Below, piece by piece: positions 26,070 through 35,906 of a DNA stretch of 64,000 bases. Within the stretch, counting starts at the first letter, position 1. Each line of letters starts with the position of its first letter. The position numbers and the translations under genes were made by a program. Source of the stretch: Streptomyces massasporeus. GTDB taxonomy: Bacteria; Actinomycetota; Actinomycetes; Streptomycetales; Streptomycetaceae. A model generated the notes under the pieces. That model made no database searches. It saw nothing but the letters and a program-made list of their open reading frames with translations, and had not been told where the DNA came from. The stretch covers positions 1 to 64,000 of the forward strand of contig NZ_BMSE01000024.1 of NCBI RefSeq assembly GCF_014648995.1, in the 5' to 3' direction.

Positions 26070-27107
26070 TCAGCCCGCAGCCCGGCGCGGTGGTGCGGTG
26101 GATGCGCGGATGATGAGGTCGACCGGGGGGTCTGGCGGCGGTGGCAGGTCCGTGTCGGGGTTTTCGATCGCCTGTACCAGGAGGCGGAGCCCCTCGCGCG
26201 CCACGGCGTCGAAGGGCTGTCGCACGGTGGTCAGGGGTGGGGTGACATAGGCGGCCACGGGGATGTCGTCGAAGCCCACCACGCTGACGTCGTCCGGCAC
26301 GCTCAGCCCGGCCTCCGTCAGGGCGCGGACGACGCCGATGGCCATGTCGTCGTTGGCGGCGAACACGGCGGTGCAGTCGCGGCGGGCGGCGAGTTCGCGG
26401 CCCACCGCGTATCCGGACGCGGCCGACCAGTCGCCCTGCAGCACGGCCGGCTCCTCGATGCCGCGTGCGGCCAGGGCCCCGCGCCAGCCCGCCAGCCGAT
26501 CCCGGGCGGCGAACCACCGCTGCGGGCCGGCGAGATGGTGGACCGTCGCATGGCCGAGGTCCAGCAGATGCCCGGTGGCCGCCCGGGCGAGGAGTTCCGC
26601 ACCGACCCCCGCGGCCAGGGTGCGAGCTCCGCCGAACGTCGCCGGCGCGCCCAGCACGAGGACCGGCACATCGACGCCGAGGGAAACCGGCCCCTCGTCG
26701 ATCGGCTCGGAGACGACGATGCCGTCCACGCCCTGCTCCAGCAGCGATTCCATGGCACCGGCCACCCCTCCCGGGTCGCCTTCCAGGGTGTTGACGACAC
26801 GGAGCGCGTAGCCGGCGTCCCGCGCCGCCCGCTCGACGCCGATCAGCAGCGAAGCGGGGCCGTAGAGGGCGGTTCCCAGGGTGACGACGCCGATGGAGCG
26901 GGTCCGCCCGGAGGCGAGGGCCCGGGCCGCGCTGTTCAGGCGGTAGCCGAGTTCCCCGGCCGCCGCGAGGACCCTTCGGCGTACGTCGTCGGAGACGTAC
27001 CGCTCCCCGTTGAGGACCCGCGAGACCGTCTTCTGCGAGACGCCGGCCAGCCGGGCCACGTCCACACTGCGCGGCGCGGTGCCGGCCCGCCCTCCCGTTC
27101 GCGTCAT
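26070..27107 (-). CDS. LacI-family transcriptional regulator
   Basis: 345 residues from ATG 27107. The N-terminal HTH is textbook LacI (SVDVARLAGVSQKTVSRVLN, then GYRLNSAARALASGR), followed by a periplasmic-binding-like sugar domain (VVGFDDIPVAAYVTPPLTTV). It is placed 79 bp downstream of a GH43 glycosidase on the same strand, so it probably represses that gene until a plant-polysaccharide sugar is present. Confidence 0.9.
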   Translation of the reverse strand: MTRTGGRAGTAPRSVDVARLAGVSQKTVSRVLNGERYVSDDVRRRVLAAAGELGYRLNSAARALASGRTRSIGVVTLGTALYGPASLLIGVERAARDAGYALRVVNTLEGDPGGVAGAMESLLEQGVDGIVVSEPIDEGPVSLGVDVPVLVLGAPATFGGARTLAAGVGAELLARAATGHLLDLGHATVHHLAGPQRWFAARDRLAGWRGALAARGIEEPAVLQGDWSAASGYAVGRELAARRDCTAVFAANDDMAIGVVRALTEAGLSVPDDVSVVGFDDIPVAAYVTPPLTTVRQPFDAVAREGLRLLVQAIENPDTDLPPPPDPPVDLIIRASTAPPRRAAG

Positions 27108-27186
27108 CGCCTTCCCCCTGTGTCCGGCGGCCCGTCGTGGCCGATCACGCCCAGCGTTCCACACCCCCAACGCACCGAACACGGGC

Positions 27187-28800
27187 TCAGTGCCCGCTCC
27201 GGTACGTCACCTCGTCGAAGTCCGCGTGGTGCCCGCTCCCGGTGAGGTCCCAGGCCCACAGGCCGGCGAACGCACCCGTGAAGCCGAGGGCGCGGATCTG
27301 GCCGTCCTCGATGTGCTCGGCGTGCTCGTCGGACAGGACCGTGGCGTCCAGGACGGGCCCGAACGGCTCCCAGCCGCTGCCGGTGTCGTGGCGGAAGCGC
27401 AGCTCGGCGCCGTCGACGTCCAGGCCCAGCCGCAGCCGCGTCGTGCCGCCGAGCCGCGCCTGGCCGGCCTCGTCGACGCTGAGCCGGCCGCGGTCGCAGG
27501 CCGCGACGCGCAGCACGGGTTCCCCCGCGTCGTCCGCGGTGACGTACAGGTAGTACCAGTTGCCGGTGTTGTAGTACGCGGTGATCCCGGCCAGGTGCTG
27601 GAACGTCCCGGGCCGGTACTCCATCGTCGCCTCGAACGAGCAGCGCGCCGCCGTCAGCCGGCGGGCCACCAGGCTGGGTCCGATCAGGCTCTGGGGCGAC
27701 CGGCCGCCGTGCAGCCGCAGGTGGGAGGGGCGTTCGGTGAGGGAGAGCCAGTCGGGGCCGGCGGGACGGCGCAGGGTCGACCACTGGGGGCCGAGGACGG
27801 GGCCGTCGAATCCGTCGGTGCCGTCCACGTGGTCCGCGCTACCGGGCCCCGGGGGCAGGCCGGGCGCCGGCACCTCCGGGGCGGGCAGCCCGGTCTCGGT
27901 GCGGGGCCACCCGTCGGCGGTCCAGGTGACGGGCGCCAGGGCGGTCTCCCGGCCCAGGACGCACGGCCCTCGCCGCCCATGGGGCCTGGCCACGAGGTAG
28001 GCCAGGTACCAGTGCCCGTCCCCGGTCCGCACCAGGCTGCCGTGCCCGGCCTTCTGCAGCGGCAGGTCGGGGTGGTCCCGGGCGGTGAGGAGCGGGCCGT
28101 TCGGGTCGCGTTCGTAGGGACCCGTCAGGGTGCGGGAGCGGGAGACGGTGACCTGGTGGTCGTAGCCGGTGCCGCCGTCCGCGGTGAGCAGGTAGTACCA
28201 GGGGCCGCGCCGGTAGAGGTTCGGGCCCTCGATCCAGCCGGCCTGCGGCGGCAGCGCGACGGGGACCGGGTCACCGGTCGGGCGGCGCTCGGCACGGTCG
28301 TAGCGCCGCGCCTCGAGACCGGCCGAACCTCCGCGTCCCGGGCGCCAGTCGTGCACCAGGTTGAGCAGCCGGCTGTCCGCCGCGTCGTGGAACAGCGAGG
28401 TGTCGAAGCCGCGGGCGTGCAGCAGGACCGGTTCCGACCAGGGGCCCTCGATCGAAGGGGCGGTGATCACGTAGTTGGGACAGTCGGTGAAGCCGCCGGT
28501 GTACGTGGAGACGTTGCTGTAAACCAGGTGGAACAGGCCGTCCGCGTGGCTGAGGCTGGGCGCCCAGACGCCGCCGGAGTCCGGGCATCCGGTCAGGTCG
28601 AGCAGCCGGGTGCCGGTCAGGGCGCCGCCGAGGGGGCGCCAGTGCACCAGGTCCGTGGAGTGGTGCAGGCGTACGCCCGGGTACCACTCGAACGTCGACG
28701 TCGCGAGGTAGAAGTCCGGCCCCACCCGCAGGATCGACGGGTCCGGGTGCGAGCCGGGCAGGACCGGGTTGCGGATGAGGCCCGCGGGCCGGTTGTGCAT
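27187..28800 (-). CDS. GH43-family glycosidase (beta-xylosidase/arabinofuranosidase type)
   Basis: 537 residues from ATG 28800. The catalytic five-bladed propeller is visible from its first signature, NPVLPGSHPDPSILRVGPDF (base Asp), and the acid Glu in WIEGPNLYRRGPWYYLLTA. The C-terminal 200 residues (ARRLTAARCSFEATMEYRP, AGITAYYNTGNWYYLYVT) form the beta-sandwich found in xylosidases of this family. No signal peptide, so it acts inside the cell on imported oligosaccharides. The start at 28800 is preferred because earlier codons lie in the divergent promoter region. Confidence 0.85.
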   Translation of the reverse strand: MHNRPAGLIRNPVLPGSHPDPSILRVGPDFYLATSTFEWYPGVRLHHSTDLVHWRPLGGALTGTRLLDLTGCPDSGGVWAPSLSHADGLFHLVYSNVSTYTGGFTDCPNYVITAPSIEGPWSEPVLLHARGFDTSLFHDAADSRLLNLVHDWRPGRGGSAGLEARRYDRAERRPTGDPVPVALPPQAGWIEGPNLYRRGPWYYLLTADGGTGYDHQVTVSRSRTLTGPYERDPNGPLLTARDHPDLPLQKAGHGSLVRTGDGHWYLAYLVARPHGRRGPCVLGRETALAPVTWTADGWPRTETGLPAPEVPAPGLPPGPGSADHVDGTDGFDGPVLGPQWSTLRRPAGPDWLSLTERPSHLRLHGGRSPQSLIGPSLVARRLTAARCSFEATMEYRPGTFQHLAGITAYYNTGNWYYLYVTADDAGEPVLRVAACDRGRLSVDEAGQARLGGTTRLRLGLDVDGAELRFRHDTGSGWEPFGPVLDATVLSDEHAEHIEDGQIRALGFTGAFAGLWAWDLTGSGHHADFDEVTYRSGH

Positions 28801-28863
28801 GGAAGGTCCCCTCGTGACGCCCGCCCCGGCGTGCACCGGGTGATCACCGCAGGACCGTAATGT

Positions 28864-28875
28864 CGAATACGTTCG
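28864..28875. promoter_or_regulatory. Small palindrome upstream of GH43 gene (possible LacI operator)
   Basis: CGAATACGTTCG has matching CGAA/TTCG arms and lies 64 bases before the GH43 start in the 200-bp gap to hypX. It could be bound by the neighbouring LacI protein. Short palindromes occur by chance, so this is weak. Confidence 0.25.
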
Positions 28876-29000
28876 CGAGCAACGGCCGATCGGTATACCG
28901 CGCAGGCTCCGCGTACCCGTTCGGCCGGAAGCGGTCCCGGACCGCGAAACGCCGCCGTGGTCCTTCACCGCCCTCCCCTGACCGGCGACCATGCGATGTC

Positions 29001-30746
29001 ATGGACATCTTGCTCGTCGCCAGCGCGTTCAACAGCCTGTCCCAGCGTGTGTTCGCCGAACTGTCGGACGAGGGGCACCACGTGGAGGTCGTGCTCGCCT
29101 CGCACGGCCCCGACGCCGTCCGGGCCGCCGTACGCGAGGTGGGCCCGGAGCTGATCGTCGCCCCGATGCTCAAGTCGGCCCTGCCGGAAGACGTGTGGCG
29201 CGAGCACACCTGCCTGATCGTGCATCCGGGGCCACCCGGGGACCGGGGACCGTCGTCGCTGGACTGGGCGATCGCCGAGGAGGCCTCCGAGTGGGGCGTG
29301 ACGGTGCTTCAGGCCGAGGCGGCCATGGACGCGGGGGACGTGTGGGCCGACGGCACCTTCACGGTGCCGCCGACGGGCAAGAGCGACATGTACCGCAACG
29401 AGGTGGCGGACGCCGCCACGGCCGCCGTGCTGCTGGCCGTGCGGCGCTACGCCGAGGGGTCGTACAAGCCGCGCCCGCAGAGCGAGCCCGGGGCCCACGT
29501 TCTGTGGCGGGACTACTTCCGCCAGGAACAGCGGCGGATCGACTGGGAGAACGACAGCACGGCGACAGTGCTGCGCAAGCTGCGCGGAGCCGACTCGCAG
29601 CCCGGTGTCCGGGACGAGATCTGCGGCCAGGAGGTGTTCCTGCACGGCGGGCACCCCGAGGACCGGCTGCGCGGGGAACCCGGGGAGCTGCTCGCGACCC
29701 GGGCCGGCGCGTTCTGCCGGGCCACTCGGGACGGCGCGGTGTGGATCCCGGAGCTGCGCCCCCGCAAGAGCTCCGGTGACCCCGCGCCGTTCCGTCGCCC
29801 GGCGGCCTCGGTGCTCGCAGGCTTCCCGGCCCCGCCCGGCAGCGGCCCGGGCATGCCGGGTGCGTACGACCGCCCGTACTGGCTGCCCGAGATCGCCGCT
29901 GCGCTCGAACTGCCCCCGGACCGCATCACCTGGACCGACATCCGCTACCGGCAGAGCGGTCCCGTCGGGTTCCTGAGCTTCTCGTTCCCGGGCGGGGCCA
30001 TGAGCACCACCCACTGCCGCCGGCTGCTGGCCGCCTGGCGGTACGCCCTCACCCGCCCCACCTCGGTGCTGGTGCTCGGCGGCGCCCGCGACTTCTTCTC
30101 CAACGGAATCCACCTCAACGTCATCGAGGCGGCGGGCGACCCGGCGGGCGAGTCCTGGTCCAATCTGAACGCCATGGACGACCTGGTCGAGGCGGTGCTG
30201 CGCACCACCGACCGGCTGGTGGTGTCGGCCCTCGGCGGCAACGCGGCGGCCGGCGGCGTCATGCTCGCCCTGGCCGCCGACGAGGTCTGGTGCCGCACGG
30301 GCAGCGTCCTCAACCCGCACTACCGGAACATGGGCCTGTACGGGTCGGAGTACTGGACGTACTCGCTGCCCCGCCGGGTGGGCGCGGAGACGGCCCAGCG
30401 GCTGACGACCGAGGCGTTGCCGGTGAGCTCCGCGACGGCCGAGCGCATCGGGCTGGTGGACCGTCTGGTGCCGGTCGCGGCCCAGGAGTTCGCCCCCGAG
30501 ATCGAGCGCCTGGCCGCCGAGCTGGCCGCCGACCCGGACCTTCCGCGCCGGATCACCGCCAAGGCCACGTCCCGTCACGCGGACGAGCTCGCGCGGCCCC
30601 TCGCCGAGTACCGGCGGGCCGAACTCGCCCGTATGCGCGCCGTCTTCTTCGACCCGGAGGCTCCCTACCACGCGCTGCGGTCCGCCTTCGTCCGCAAGCT
30701 CCCGAACGGCTCCGCCCGGCCGCTGGTCACCGGGGAGACGCGATGA
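29001..30746 (+). CDS. hypX: HypX: CO-forming hydrogenase maturation enzyme
   Basis: 581 residues from ATG 29001. The N-terminal 300 residues are a formyltransferase-like domain (HPGPPGDRGPSSLDWAI, residues about 75-91), and the C-terminal part is a crotonase-like domain (VLVLGGARDFFSNGIHLNVI; SALGGNAAAGGVMLALAADE). HypX uses formyl-tetrahydrofolate to make formyl-CoA and releases CO, which becomes the active-site CO of [NiFe]-hydrogenases in air-living bacteria. It opens the plus-strand maturation operon and overlaps the protease gene by ATGA. A longer open frame before 29001 lacks a ribosome site. Confidence 0.92.
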   Translation: MDILLVASAFNSLSQRVFAELSDEGHHVEVVLASHGPDAVRAAVREVGPELIVAPMLKSALPEDVWREHTCLIVHPGPPGDRGPSSLDWAIAEEASEWGVTVLQAEAAMDAGDVWADGTFTVPPTGKSDMYRNEVADAATAAVLLAVRRYAEGSYKPRPQSEPGAHVLWRDYFRQEQRRIDWENDSTATVLRKLRGADSQPGVRDEICGQEVFLHGGHPEDRLRGEPGELLATRAGAFCRATRDGAVWIPELRPRKSSGDPAPFRRPAASVLAGFPAPPGSGPGMPGAYDRPYWLPEIAAALELPPDRITWTDIRYRQSGPVGFLSFSFPGGAMSTTHCRRLLAAWRYALTRPTSVLVLGGARDFFSNGIHLNVIEAAGDPAGESWSNLNAMDDLVEAVLRTTDRLVVSALGGNAAAGGVMLALAADEVWCRTGSVLNPHYRNMGLYGSEYWTYSLPRRVGAETAQRLTTEALPVSSATAERIGLVDRLVPVAAQEFAPEIERLAAELAADPDLPRRITAKATSRHADELARPLAEYRRAELARMRAVFFDPEAPYHALRSAFVRKLPNGSARPLVTGETR

Positions 30747-31330
30747 GCGCGCGGCTCCTCGTGGCGGGGGTCGGCAACATCTTCCTCGCCGACGACGCCT
30801 TCGGCCCCGAGGTGATCCGCGCCCTGGACCAGGACCCGCTGCCTCCGCAGGTGCGGGTGCGGGACTTCGGCATCCGCGGCATGGACCTCGCGTACGAGCT
30901 GCTCGACGGCTACGACACGGCCGTCCTGGTCGACGCCGCCGTGCGGGGGCACGAGCCGGGCACGCTGTCGCTGATCGAGCCGCAGCTGCCCGACGGCTCC
31001 ACGGCGGGCGCCCCTCCCGAGGCGCACGGCATGGACCCGGCGAAGGTCCTCGCCCTGGCCGCCCACCTGGGCGACGAGCCGCTCCCCCGCGTCCTGGTGC
31101 TGGCCTGCGAGCCCGAGCTGCGGGCACCGGCCGACGAGGACATCGCCCCGGGCATCAGCGCGACGGTGTGCGAAGCGGTCGGGCGGGCCGTCGCGGCGCT
31201 GCACACCCTGGTGCCGGTGCTGCTCGCCGACCCGGCGGCCACGCCCCCGTTGAGCCGCCCGGACGAATCCGCAGCCCTGTCCCCGGCCGGGCTGCCGGGC
31301 ACGGTGAGCGGCGGCGCGGAGGATCGGTAG
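30743..31330 (+). CDS. [NiFe]-hydrogenase maturation endopeptidase
   Basis: 195 residues. HyaD/HupD family: VAGVGNIFLADDAFGPEVI contains the conserved GxGNxxxxDDxFGxxV with the nickel-sensing Glu/Asp; VLVDAAV and a His in EAHGMDP complete the site. It cuts the C-terminal tail of the large subunit once nickel is in place; here that tail would be the 22 residues after DPCLPCGVH. The start overlaps hypX by ATGA, and 39 bp separate it from hypB. Confidence 0.9.
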   Translation: MSARLLVAGVGNIFLADDAFGPEVIRALDQDPLPPQVRVRDFGIRGMDLAYELLDGYDTAVLVDAAVRGHEPGTLSLIEPQLPDGSTAGAPPEAHGMDPAKVLALAAHLGDEPLPRVLVLACEPELRAPADEDIAPGISATVCEAVGRAVAALHTLVPVLLADPAATPPLSRPDESAALSPAGLPGTVSGGAEDR

Positions 31331-31369
31331 CGGAACGATTTACCTACCGACCCGCGAGGAGCGGCGCCC

Positions 31370-32119
31370 ATGTGCGATTCCGTGGACGACATCACCCAGG
31401 CCGTCCTGGCGAAGAACGACGGTCTGGCCGCGGACCTGCGTGAGGAGCTGGCCCGGCGCGGGGTGAGCGTGGTCAACCTGCTGTCCAGCCCGGGCAGCGG
31501 CAAGACGGAACTGCTCGGGCGGGTGCTGGCCAGAGCGGTGGAGCGGAGCCTTCCGGTGGCCGCGCTCACCGCCGACCTGGCCACCGAGAACGACGCCGAC
31601 CGGCTGGCCCGGTCGGGAGCCCCGGTGAAGCAGCTGCTGACGGACGGGCTGTGCCATCTGGAGGCGAGGCAGCTGCGCGGGCACGTGGAGAGCTGGCTGC
31701 CCGCGGGCACGTCGCTGCTGTTCGTGGAGAACGTGGGCAATCTCGTCTGCCCCGCCTCGTACGACCTCGGCGAGAGCCTGCGGATCGTGCTCATGGCGGT
31801 CACGGAGGGCGAGGACAAGCCGCTGAAGTACCCCACGGCCTTCGGCTCCGCCCATCTGGTGGTGCTGACCAAGACCGATCTGGCCGGGCCGGCGGGGTTC
31901 GACGAGACGGCCTTCGAGACGAACGTCCAGCGGGTCAACCCCGGAGTGGAAGTGGTGCGGTCCTGCGCCCGCACCGGCGCCGGCGTCGACGTTCTTCTGG
32001 AGCGTGTGCTGGCCGTCCGGGACGGGGCCGCCGTCCACCGGCCGCCCCTGGCCCCCCGCCCGCACACCCACAGCCACACGCACACGCACGAGGGCGCCGA
32101 AGCCGGCCTCGTCCCGTGA
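31370..32119 (+). CDS. hypB: Hydrogenase nickel-insertion GTPase HypB
   Basis: 249 residues. The P-loop SSPGSGKTELL (39-49), DLATENDADR and VLTKTDLAG are HypB GTPase motifs. The N-terminal CxxCGC high-affinity nickel site of some HypB proteins is absent. Instead a His-rich tail (HTHSHTHTHEG) near the C-terminus can store nickel. Works with HypA to load nickel. The GTGA overlap couples it to hypF. Confidence 0.93.
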   Translation: MCDSVDDITQAVLAKNDGLAADLREELARRGVSVVNLLSSPGSGKTELLGRVLARAVERSLPVAALTADLATENDADRLARSGAPVKQLLTDGLCHLEARQLRGHVESWLPAGTSLLFVENVGNLVCPASYDLGESLRIVLMAVTEGEDKPLKYPTAFGSAHLVVLTKTDLAGPAGFDETAFETNVQRVNPGVEVVRSCARTGAGVDVLLERVLAVRDGAAVHRPPLAPRPHTHSHTHTHEGAEAGLVP

Positions 32120-34428
32120 CGGCGCCCGCCACCGGGGCGGTGCGCCGGCGCGTCACCGTGCGCGGCACCGTGCAGGGCGTGGGCTTCCGCCCGTTCGTGC
32201 ACCGCCTCGCCACCGACCTGGCGCTCGCGGGTTTCGTGAGCAACACGGCGAACGGGGTGCTCATCGAGGTGGAGGGCCCGCCGGACGGCGTCGCCGACTT
32301 CTGCGACCGGCTGGCCGGGGAGCCTCCGCCACTGGCCACCGTCACCGGCGTCGGCTTCGAGGACCTGCCCGCAACCGGCGCCGACAGCACCTTCGGCATC
32401 CGCTCCACCGACCGCTCCCCCGGCAGCACCCTCCTCCCGCCCGACACGGCGACCTGCCCGGACTGCCTGCGGGAGCTGCGCGATCCGGCCGACCGCCGGC
32501 ACCGGCACCCGTTCGTCACCTGCACGCACTGCGGCCCCCGCTTCACCATCGCCACGGGCATGCCGTACGACCGGGCGGTCACGACCATGGCCGGCTTCCC
32601 GATGTGCGCCGCGTGCGCCCAGGAGTACGGCGATCCCCTCGACCGCCGCTTCCACGCCCAGCCCGTGGCCTGCCCCGACTGCGGTCCCCGGCTGCGCCTG
32701 GTGCCGGCGGCCGGGAGCGGGGCCCGCCCGGCCCGGGGCGCCGAAGCCCTGGCGTCGGCACGGGCGTTGCTGGCCGCCGGGCGGATCGTCGCCGTCAAGG
32801 GCCTCGGGGGCTACCATCTGGCCTGCGACGCCACCGACGCCCGGGCCGTCGACACCCTGCGCACCCGCAAGGCCCGCGGCGGCAAGCCGTTCGCGGTGAT
32901 GTGCGCGGACCTCGACGACGTACGGCGGATCGCCGAGCTCCCCGCGTCCGCACGGGCCGCCCTCACCGGCTCCCGGCGCCCCATCGTCCTGCTGCGCCGG
33001 CGCGGGGAGGCGAACGGACTCGCACCCGGTGTCTGCCCCGGCAGCCCGCACCTCGGCGTGATGCTGCCCTACACGCCCGTGCACACCCTGCTGTTCGGCC
33101 TGCCCGGTGACCCGCCCGGCCCGCGCGTACTGGTCATGACGAGCGGCAACCGCTCCGGGGAGCCGATCGTCACGGACGACGACGAGGCGCTCACCCGGCT
33201 CGCCGGGCTGGCCGACGCCTGGCTCGCCCACGACCGGCCCATCGCCTCGCCCTGCGACGACTCCCTGCTGCGGGTGCGGCCCGACGGCACCGAGCAGGTG
33301 CTGCGCCGGTCCCGGGGGTATGTGCCCCGGCCGCTGCGGCTGCCGGTCGCGGTGCTGCCCGCTCTCGCGGTGGGCGGCGACCTGAAGAACGCCCTGTGCC
33401 TCGGCGCGGGCGACCATGCCTGGTTCGGCCCGCACATCGGCGACATGGGCGATCTGACGACCCTGGAGGCGGCCCGGCGGGCGGACGCGCACCTGCGGGC
33501 TCTGACCGGCGTGCGTCCCGAAGTGGTCGCCGCCGACCGGCACCCCGGGTACCACTCGACACGGTGGGCCGCCCGACTGGCCGGGCGCGCCCCCGTGCCG
33601 GTCCAGCACCACCATGCGCACATCGCCTCCGCGATGGCCGAGCACGGCCTGGACGGCACCACGCCCGTGATCGGTGTCGCCTTCGACGGCACGGGCTACG
33701 GCGACGACGGCACCGTCTGGGGCGGCGAGATCCTCCTCGCCGACTACATCGGCTTCCGGCGCTACGCCCACCTCTCCCCCGCCCCGCTGCCCGGCGGCGA
33801 CGCGGGCGTCGCCAACCCGTGCCGTCTGGCGCTGGCCCGGCTGTGGGCGGCGGGACTGCCGTGGGACGCGGACCTGCCGTGCGTGACCGCCTGCGCGCCC
33901 CAGGAACTGGCGGTGCTCCAGCGGCAGTTGTCCGGCGGACTCGCCTGCGTGCCGACCTCCAGCATGGGCCGGCTCTTCGACGCCGTGTCGTCGCTCGTGG
34001 GCGTGTGCCATCGCGCGGGGTACGAGGCGCAGGCCGCGCTGGAGCTGGAGGCGGCGGCCGCGTCGGCGTGGGGCGCCGACAGGGCCGCGTACGCCTTCGC
34101 CGACGGGTTCGACCCGGCGCCCGTGCTGAGTGCGCTGGTCGCCGACCTGCGGCACGGCACCCCCGCCGCCGTGCTCGCGGCCCGTTTCCACCGTGCCGTG
34201 GCGCGGGCGGTGGCGGAGATCTGCCGGCGTGCGCGTCAGGACACCGGACTCGCCACCGTCGCGCTCAGCGGCGGGGTGTTCGCCAACGCGCTGCTGGAGG
34301 AGGAGTGCGCGCGGCTGCTGGCAGAGGACGGCTTCGCGGTGCTGCGGCACGGCGAGGTCCCGCCGAACGACGGCGGGCTGGCCCTCGGCCAGCTCATGGT
34401 CGCGGCGCACCTACGACAGGAGGAGTGA
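32116..34428 (+). CDS. hypF: Carbamoyltransferase HypF
   Basis: 770 residues, normal length. Domain order: acylphosphatase-like (VRGTVQGVGFRPFVHRLA), zinc-finger pair (CPDCLREL/CTHCGPRF and CAACAQEY/CPDCGPRL), YrdC-like (AVKGLGGYHLACDATD) and Kae1/Hsp70-like (VQHHHAHIASAMAEHG; FDGTGYGDDGTVWGGE). It passes carbamoyl from carbamoyl phosphate to the HypE C-terminal cysteine on the way to the cyanide ligands. GTG start within the hypB stop; followed 3 bp later by hypC. Confidence 0.95.
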   Translation: MTAPATGAVRRRVTVRGTVQGVGFRPFVHRLATDLALAGFVSNTANGVLIEVEGPPDGVADFCDRLAGEPPPLATVTGVGFEDLPATGADSTFGIRSTDRSPGSTLLPPDTATCPDCLRELRDPADRRHRHPFVTCTHCGPRFTIATGMPYDRAVTTMAGFPMCAACAQEYGDPLDRRFHAQPVACPDCGPRLRLVPAAGSGARPARGAEALASARALLAAGRIVAVKGLGGYHLACDATDARAVDTLRTRKARGGKPFAVMCADLDDVRRIAELPASARAALTGSRRPIVLLRRRGEANGLAPGVCPGSPHLGVMLPYTPVHTLLFGLPGDPPGPRVLVMTSGNRSGEPIVTDDDEALTRLAGLADAWLAHDRPIASPCDDSLLRVRPDGTEQVLRRSRGYVPRPLRLPVAVLPALAVGGDLKNALCLGAGDHAWFGPHIGDMGDLTTLEAARRADAHLRALTGVRPEVVAADRHPGYHSTRWAARLAGRAPVPVQHHHAHIASAMAEHGLDGTTPVIGVAFDGTGYGDDGTVWGGEILLADYIGFRRYAHLSPAPLPGGDAGVANPCRLALARLWAAGLPWDADLPCVTACAPQELAVLQRQLSGGLACVPTSSMGRLFDAVSSLVGVCHRAGYEAQAALELEAAAASAWGADRAAYAFADGFDPAPVLSALVADLRHGTPAAVLAARFHRAVARAVAEICRRARQDTGLATVALSGGVFANALLEEECARLLAEDGFAVLRHGEVPPNDGGLALGQLMVAAHLRQEE

Positions 34429-34431
34429 CCC

Positions 34432-34767
34432 ATGTGTTTGGCTGTGCCGGGCAAGGTCGTCGCCATCGACGACAGTGCCGAACCGCTCACCGGGCTGATC
34501 GACTTCGGCGGCGTGCAGAAGAAGGCGTGCCTGGAGTACGTGTCCGACGTGAAGGTGGGTGAGTACGTCATCGTGCACGTCGGCTTCGCGCTCCAGCGTC
34601 TGGACGAGGAGTCGGCCCTGGCCTCCCTGAAGCTGTTCGAGGAACTGGGGCTCCTGGAGGAGGAGTTCGGGGACGCCTGGGAGCAGGCGGCCAAGGAGGC
34701 GGGCGACACCCTCGCGACAGAGCGTGCGGCGGCGGCGCCCCAGGACGGCGGGAGTGAGGCCCGGTGA
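34432..34767 (+). CDS. hypC: Hydrogenase assembly chaperone HypC
   Basis: 111 residues. Begins [12 protein letters not shown] with the essential Cys2 that holds the Fe(CN)2CO unit with HypD. A usual HypC is 75-95 residues; the extra C-terminal tail ([13 protein letters not shown]) is Ala-rich. GTGA overlap with hypD. Confidence 0.95.
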   Translation: MCLAVPGKVVAIDDSAEPLTGLIDFGGVQKKACLEYVSDVKVGEYVIVHVGFALQRLDEESALASLKLFEELGLLEEEFGDAWEQAAKEAGDTLATERAAAAPQDGGSEAR

Positions 34768-35906
34768 AGTACATCGACGAGTTCAACGACCCCCAGCTGG
34801 CACGGCGGCTGCTGGACGAGATCCGTGCCACCGCCACCCGGCCCTGGGCCCTGATGGAGGTGTGCGGCGGACAGACCCACTCGATCATCCGGCACGGCAT
34901 CGACCAACTCCTTCCCGAACAGGTCGAGTTGATTCACGGGCCCGGTTGCCCGGTGTGTGTCACACCGCTGGAGGTCATCGACAAGGCACTGGAGATCGCC
35001 GCGCGGCCCGGGGTGATCTTCTGCTCCTTCGGCGACATGCTGCGGGTGCCGGGCACCGACCGCGACCTGTTCCGGGTCAAGGGCGAGGGCGGCGACGTAC
35101 GGGTGGTGTACTCGCCGCTCGACGCCCTGGAGCTGGCCCGCCGCCACCCGGACCGGGAGGTGGTGTTCTTCGCGATCGGCTTCGAGACCACCGCCCCTGC
35201 CAACGCGATGGCCGTGCACCAGGCGCGCAGGCTGGGCCTGACCAACTTCAGCCTGCTGGTGTCGCATGTGCGGGTCCCCCCGGCCGTCGAGGCGATCATG
35301 ACGGCGCCCGAGTGCCGGGTGCAGGGCTTCCTGGCCGCCGGGCACGTGTGCAGCGTGATGGGGATGGCCGAGTACCCGGAGCTGGCCGAGCGGTTCCGCG
35401 TGCCGATGGTGGTGACGGGCTTCGAGCCGCTGGACATCCTGGAGGGCATCCGCCGGGCGATCCGCCAGCTGGAGCGCGGTGAGCACCGGGTGGAGAACGC
35501 CTACCCGCGTGCCGTGCGCGAGGAGGGCAACCCGGCCGCGGTGCGCATGATCGAGGAGGTTTTCGAGGTCACCGACCGGTCCTGGCGGGGCATCGGGCCG
35601 ATCCCGGACAGCGGCTGGCGGCTGACCGACGCCTTCCGCGCGTTCGACGCGGAGCACCGCTTCGACGTGAGCGGGATCCGTACCGAGGAGCCCGCGGAGT
35701 GCCGGGCCGGTGAGGTGCTCCAGGGCCTGATCAAGCCGACCGAGTGCGCCGCGTTCGGCACCACCTGCACGCCGCGCACCCCGCTCGGCGCCACCATGGT
35801 CTCCAGCGAGGGCGCCTGTGCGGCCTACTACCTCTACCGCCGGATGAACGCCCCGGCGCCGCAGGCCGGCGGCAGCGCGCAGCAGGAGGTGACCCCCGTT
35901 GCCTGA
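34764..35906 (+). CDS. hypD: Hydrogenase Fe-ligand assembly protein HypD
   Basis: 380 residues. Conserved active motifs [11 protein letters not shown] and [11 protein letters not shown], plus the C-terminal Fe-S ligands ([26 protein letters not shown]), are intact. HypD with HypC is the scaffold on which CO and cyanide are added to iron. Starts with GTG; its last bases overlap hypE by 8. Confidence 0.95.
   Translation: MKYIDEFNDPQLARRLLDEIRATATRPWALMEVCGGQTHSIIRHGIDQLLPEQVELIHGPGCPVCVTPLEVIDKALEIAARPGVIFCSFGDMLRVPGTDRDLFRVKGEGGDVRVVYSPLDALELARRHPDREVVFFAIGFETTAPANAMAVHQARRLGLTNFSLLVSHVRVPPAVEAIMTAPECRVQGFLAAGHVCSVMGMAEYPELAERFRVPMVVTGFEPLDILEGIRRAIRQLERGEHRVENAYPRAVREEGNPAAVRMIEEVFEVTDRSWRGIGPIPDSGWRLTDAFRAFDAEHRFDVSGIRTEEPAECRAGEVLQGLIKPTECAAFGTTCTPRTPLGATMVSSEGACAAYYLYRRMNAPAPQAGGSAQQEVTPVA

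Noticed and set aside
28860-29000. Upstream extension of hypX to 28860
   Set aside because: The extra 47 codons have no family match or ribosome site and lie in the divergent promoter region.
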